From Euperipatoides rowelli (Eukaryota; Onychophora; Udeonychophora; Euonychophora; Peripatopsidae), in the NCBI GenBank assembly GCA_003024985.2, contig PXIH01S0011451.1: 10,183 nt of DNA; one strand, written 5' to 3'. Positions 7,504 to 10,183 of this stretch are shown here, piece after piece; position 1 is the stretch's first letter; each line of letters opens with the position of its first letter. The position numbers and the translations under genes are program-made. The notes beneath the pieces are model-generated. The model saw nothing but the letters and a program-made list of their open reading frames with translations, had not been told where the DNA came from and did no database searches.

Positions 7504-7652
7504 GGGGTACCCCCCCTTCCCAAATTAGCATAATTGCTCATTGTGATGTCATTTTTTAGTTTGCCAAAGGCAAACTTCGGAAATCAACATACTAAAGTAC
7601 CCAGAATGCATTGCTGTAATGTTTTCCGATGTTTTCTGAAGTTTTCATTTTG
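7504..7652 (+). repeat. Tandem repeat unit A (~149 bp)
   Basis: Ordered landmarks are GGGGTACC (7504), ATTAGCATAATTGCT (7524), TGATGTCA (7544), a hairpin at 7551-7584, CGGAAATC, TACCCAGAATGCATTGCTG (7598-7616), and two TTTTC-GA words near the end. The same order recurs in the next unit, with offsets of 142-149 bases. Confidence 0.7.
7551..7584. repeat. 34-nt hairpin in unit A
   Basis: The inner stem GTTTGCC/GGCAAAC (7559-7565 and 7569-7575) encloses the loop AAA. The outer stem pairs ATTT with AAAT and adds two T-G wobbles (7551-7556 with 7579-7584). It aligns without gaps to 7694-7727. Confidence 0.7.
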
Positions 7653-7792
7653 GGGGTACCACCTAATTAGCATAAATTGCTTATAATGACAACATTTCCG
7701 CGTTTGGTGAAGCCAAACATCGGAAATCTACGTATCTGAGTACCCAGAATGCTTTGCCAATGTTCCTGATGCATTTTTGGAGATTTTTTTTG
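7653..7792 (+). repeat. Tandem repeat unit B (~140 bp)
   Basis: Landmarks are GGGGTACC (7653), ATTAGCATAAATTGCT (7666), a hairpin at 7694-7727, CGGAAATC, TACCCAGAATGCTTTGCC (7741) and GATGCATTTTTGGAG near the end. It is followed by AAAATCCAAGATGG (7793-7806), a word also found at 947-960, which links this territory to repeat block 1. Confidence 0.7.
7694..7727. repeat. 34-nt hairpin in unit B
   Basis: The outer stem ATTTCCG/CGGAAAT (7694-7700 and 7721-7727) and the inner stem GTTTGG/CCAAAC (7702-7707 and 7713-7718) enclose the loop TGAAG. Compared with unit A, one inner pair changes from C-G to G-C on both sides. Two outer pairs change from T-G to C-G, and one inner pair from C-G to T-G. Confidence 0.75.
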
Positions 7793-7859
7793 AAAATCCA
7801 AGATGGTGGCCAAATCTTTTTCGAATTTTCAATGGGACATTGTTCAGGGATGAATTCTG

Positions 7860-8364
7860 GGTAAGATGTGATGTCATAACCCTGTGCAGAACGATGCGCC
7901 ATCGACTTAGAGCATATTTTAGTTGAATATTTCTCGATGTAGAGGGCCTTAATAAGTGGGCATGCACAACAGCCATTTCCCGAAATCCTACAAACTCAAG
8001 CTTCGGGATTTAGGTAATATATGTGTATGACATCATTTTCCACCCATCCGAATGTTTCTATGACATCATAGACATGCACAGTATGAACCGTCAGCAACTT
8101 AGAAATTTTCTATCTTTATGTTGGGGGGGGGGGGATTTATACATCCACCCAGAGGATGCACAAACTTGAGTGTTATAAATATTTAAATACATTTTGTATG
8201 ACATCAATGTACTATAGTCATTAAAAGTAATATATCATTAATTTCATTTTTATAACGTCATGCACATGTACACATTGACGGTCGTCACTTTAAGAATTGG
8301 TGTATACAGTATCTTTAAATTTATTCTTCTATGTTTCAAGACATGTGCAATCATCACTTCCGGT
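7860..8364. repeat. TGACATCA-rich diverged repeat region
   Basis: TGACATCA or its complement lies at 7869, 8028, 8061 and 8199. An interrupted TGACG-GT-CGTCA palindrome lies at 8276-8287, and ACTTCCGGT at 8356-8364. Two stretches starting near 7988 and 8158 share weak order: ACAAACT(C/T), then an AT-rich run, then TGTATGACATCA, then CATGCACA, then a CCGTCAGCAACTT/GACGGTCGTCACTT word. This suggests diverged tandem units of about 170 bp. There is an eleven-G run near 8123. I see no gene. Confidence 0.5.
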
Positions 8365-8468
8365 TTGGTTGTATGGTACAAAATGAATTATTGGATAGAA
8401 CTTCTCTTCTGCACAAAGAATAAGAAGGCAGTCGAGCTTTAGCCTCAGGCATCAACTCTTGTACACCC

Positions 8469-8508
8469 GCCTAAGACATTAGAAAGCTTGTGTTTCTATG
8501 TCTTAGGC
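8469..8508. repeat. Short stem-loop (16-bp stem, 7-base loop)
   Basis: GCCTAAGACATTAGAAA (8469-8485) pairs with TTTCTATGTCTTAGGC (8493-8508) with a single bulged T. The loop is GCTTGTG. There is no T-run or promoter to suggest a specific RNA class. Confidence 0.65.
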
Positions 8509-9267
8509 ACACTCTCACTATACTATTTTGGCATAAGTTTGACTACCTAATTCTATTTCTATTGGGGACATGATCATGATCGTACGAATAACTCATTCAC
8601 TAATAACATTGTTAATTTTCTTATTAATCAGGATATTTTTAAAACTGTCGATCTTGATACCCTACTTTATACATAGATTGGCCTTGCGCACCTCTGTAGG
8701 AGCTTTTCAAATAACGTTACATCTATTCAATACAAAGATATCGATCTTTACTAATAATTAAATCTCAAGAAAGATATAATTAAATAATCTATTTTAATGC
8801 AGAAAGATTGTAAAAATTAATTCCTATTACGATGTTTCGAACATTTAAAACTATGTGTCTCTCTGGTTTTTGTTTACATTACAACAGATAATCTGGTCAA
8901 AACATCATAAGTAGATACAAAAGGTCAAATTATCTCCTCAAATTTTAGAATTCAAAAACAACTCATTCCAATTATTTCTATTCTGAGAGAAATCTAATTT
9001 TCACTTCACCGTATATTAATGTTATTAAAAATATTGATATTCAATCGTCTTTCTATTTAAAACTGAGTCTTATTAATGAATAAAATACTATTACTTTAGA
9101 CATGTTATGGAGAGACATGATAAAAATAAACAAAGAGTAGAAAGATAGTCCAATATAGTATAAGAGATGACTCTTTACAATACTCTTGGTCTCTTTATAA
9201 TACGGTGGCGTTCTGAATTAAAATATTTGGACAGATTCAAAGAAAAAAAATAGTCAATAATAAAAAG
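8509..9267. other. AT-rich stretch without recognisable gene
   Basis: One plus-strand frame from about 8555 to 9000 is interrupted by seven stops, and its pieces match nothing I know. Stop density is only mildly below that expected from base composition, so I do not call a pseudogene. No RNA gene was seen, and nothing here resembles the motifs on either side. Confidence 0.4.
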
Positions 9268-9347
9268 CATTGCTAACATAATATACTATATATTTTAAAT
9301 AATAATAATAAACATTGCTAACATAATATACTATATATTTTAAATAA
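9268..9347 (+). repeat. Two-copy tandem repeat, period 45 bp
   Basis: A 35-base segment starting CATTGCTAACATAATATAC is present identically at 9268-9302 and 9313-9347, separated by an AAT-rich filler. The absence of differences suggests a recent duplication. It lies just outside the visible left arm of the large inverted repeat. Confidence 0.85.
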
Positions 9348-9564
9348 GGCCAAAGAAAATTAAAACCTTATGTACTTTAATAGAGGAAAGATCTACAATT
9401 TCAACAAAAAAAAAAGAAGTTTCTATCTTACCTACAAATGATTCTATAGAAGATTTTGTGTTGACGTTCCTAGCGGTAAAGCACTTCTCGAGCTCCGGTG
9501 AGTGTGGTCGTGACTGGCTAACATGCTGACGTATCCACTTCGATCTAGCCTTGTACATTGGCAT
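9340..9564 (-). CDS. Unrecognised small protein or 5' exon(s), left copy of an inverted pair
   Basis: An ATG at 9562-9564 (a second ATG lies two codons on) opens a 74-codon frame ending at 9340. An in-frame TAG lies about 24 bases upstream, so the frame cannot extend further 5'. The peptide is basic at the start (MPMYKARSKWIRQHVSQSRP), then reads HSPELEKCFTARNVNTKSSI, ESFV, and ends in a hydrophobic stretch KVLIFFGLI. I recognise no family and see no signal peptide. A 39-base segment at 9393-9431 starts GTAAG, contains a long T-run and ends TTGTAG, and would be a minimal intron. Removing it keeps the frame and joins ESFV to DLSSIKV. The same exon pattern is present in the right arm, where substitutions dominate in exon and indels in this tract. 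Coding status is inference. It could equally be the 5' end of a longer gene continuing left. Confidence 0.45.
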   Translation of the reverse strand: MPMYKARSKWIRQHVSQSRPHSPELEKCFTARNVNTKSSIESFVGKIETSFFFVEIVDLSSIKVHKVLIFFGLI

Positions 9565-9587
9565 CGAAAGTTTATTGGATGTCTAAT
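9373..9587 (+). repeat. Left arm of a large inverted repeat (~214 bp visible)
   Basis: It is the reverse complement of 9971-10183 at roughly 95% outside the T-rich tract. I count about eight substitutions, plus N positions, and a few indels confined to 9393-9431. The inner end falls just after GATGTCTAA. The outer end at 9373 is set only by the end of the window, so the arm may continue leftward. Confidence 0.9.
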
Positions 9588-9970
9588 GATTATTTTGATA
9601 TGACGTATGAACCTTTATATATTGATTTAAGTACATTGGTGAGTCGTTTTGTGTACTTCATCACTGGCGCGCTAAAGGGTTGAACTTTGAACATTTCAAA
9701 ATATCGAAAAGAACGCCAAATAAGTCCTATTTTTACATTTGCCTTAGTGTAATGCTTGGTATTAAATCAAAAATATACCTATTAATGAACAGATAAGAGT
9801 ATTTAAATTGTTAAAAATATGTGCGATGTTTTTTTAATCTTATATTTTATACGCTANGTTAGTATGCCATTGTTTGAAGGGGTCAANGGTGAGGTTGACC
9901 TTTGACAGATATTGGCCTGTAGTTTTAGTAAAATAACCGTTCAAAGTTGGTATGACGTATGGAATTGTTC
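9588..9970. promoter_or_regulatory. Spacer between inverted arms, candidate divergent promoter
   Basis: About 383 unpaired bases separate the two head-to-head ORF starts. TGACGTAT (CRE-like) occurs at 9601-9608 and 9953-9960, near both arms but in the same orientation. Around 9882-9907, GGTCAA and TTGACC form an inverted pair, and TGACCTTTGACA reads as a near match to a DR1 nuclear-receptor site on the other strand. The rest is AT-rich with a GGCGCGC patch near 9666. No ORF is seen. Promoter function is inferred from position alone. Confidence 0.35.
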
Positions 9971-10183
9971 CTTAGACATCCAATCAACTTTNGATGNCAN
10001 TGTACAAGGTTAGATTGTAGTGGATACGTCAGCATGTTAGCCAGTCGCGACCACACTCACCGGAGTTCGAGAAGTGCTTTACCGCTAGGAACATCAACAC
10101 AAAATCTTCTATAGAATCATTTGTAAGTAAGAAACTTCTTTTTTTTTGTTGTTGAAATTGTAGATCTTTCCTCTATTAAAGTA
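9971..10183 (-). repeat. Right arm of the large inverted repeat, cut by the window end
   Basis: It pairs with 9373-9587. It contains three N bases (9992, 9997, 10000) and an intron-like tract of 37 instead of 39 bases. Similarity is still full at the last base of the window, so the true arm is longer. Confidence 0.9.
9994..10183 (+). pseudogene. Right copy of the inverted small-protein gene, early stop, partial
   Basis: It aligns codon by codon with the left copy from an ATG at 9994. The eighth codon, AAG on the left, is TAG here (10018-10020). Beyond that stop the frame continues as WIRQHVSQSRPHSPEFEKCF and TARNINTKSSIESFV, with only two amino-acid changes from the left copy (L to F, V to I) and one silent change. 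A candidate intron at 10127-10163 begins GTAAG and ends GTAG. If it is not removed, the frame hits TGA at 10153-10155; if removed, it re-enters the same frame as the left copy (NLSSIKV). The copy is thus disabled at the N terminus, unless translation starts downstream or the TAG is a sequencing error in a region with several N bases. The 3' part lies outside the window. Confidence 0.45.

Noticed and set aside
7353-7976. Open frames of 68-82 codons on both strands
   Set aside because: They fall entirely inside the TTCGG/TGACATCA repeats and tandem units and change frame between units.
8469-8508. microRNA precursor or rho-independent terminator
   Set aside because: The stem is only 16 bp, short for a miRNA precursor, and bacterial-type termination does not apply.
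8570-8761. Hydrophobic 63-codon open frame that could be read as a membrane peptide
   Set aside because: AT-rich sequence yields I/L/F-rich frames by chance; no start context, homologue or neighbour supports it.
8555-9000. A plus-strand frame with only seven stops in about 146 codons, with pieces such as VDTKGQIISSNFRIQKQL
   Set aside because: About 11-12 stops are expected from base composition, so seven is not a convincing deficit, and no piece matches a family I know. A translated search would settle it.
9373-10183. Assembly or library chimera as explanation for the palindrome
   Set aside because: The arms differ at about eight positions and in several indels and flank a unique spacer, so they are not one molecule read twice. 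A collapsed or mixed haplotype around the N bases remains possible.

Overview
The window looks like intergenic or accessory DNA from an animal (metazoan) nuclear genome. The evidence is low GC content, absence of operon-like gene packing, decayed LINE and hAT transposon copies, long homopolymer runs, and sparse N bases. I cannot name the clade. No intact host gene is recognisable. Nearly everything that can be identified is repeat-derived.

Layout from left to right. Positions 70-427 (minus strand) carry a small frameshifted coding remnant, preceded at 525-714 by a compact promoter-like cluster (TATA, CRE-like, two CCAAT, E2F-like, ETS). Positions 800-1245 and 1816-1940 are two blocks of one diverged repeat family, dense in the 9-mer ACCGGAAGT and in AAGATGG/CCATCTT motifs, with a near-perfect 26-bp hairpin at 905-962. 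A 373-bp non-autonomous hAT element with near-identical 8-bp target duplications lies at 2298-2670. Positions 2760-3305 hold three tandem copies of an RTE-type LINE/SINE 3' tail. A purine-rich stretch with no gene follows. It leads into a decayed APE-type non-LTR retrotransposon (4920-7155) with endonuclease, linker and reverse transcriptase parts in several frames. This LINE contains a perfect 24-bp inverted repeat (6047-6141) and shares a 47-bp block with its own upstream flank. It breaks off after the FADD box.

Positions 7160-8364 are a second repeat territory with many TTCGG/CCGAA and TGACATCA motifs, ZNF143/Staf-like motifs, and two tandem units of about 145 bp. At the same place in each unit is a 34-nt hairpin whose differences largely preserve pairing. 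After an AT-rich gene-less stretch and a 45-bp tandem duplication comes the most unusual structure: two inverted arms (9373-9587 and 9971-10183, the second running off the window) about 95% identical outside a T-rich tract. Each arm carries the start of the same unrecognised small protein. The two copies face each other across a spacer of about 0.4 kb that could act as a shared divergent promoter. Indels between the arms fall mainly in a 37-39-nt tract bounded by GT and AG, which suggests a tiny intron. The right copy has an early stop codon.

The genes do not form a pathway. The best leads are the head-to-head inverted gene pair, the covarying hairpins in the tandem repeat, and the density of promoter-type motifs in the repeats.
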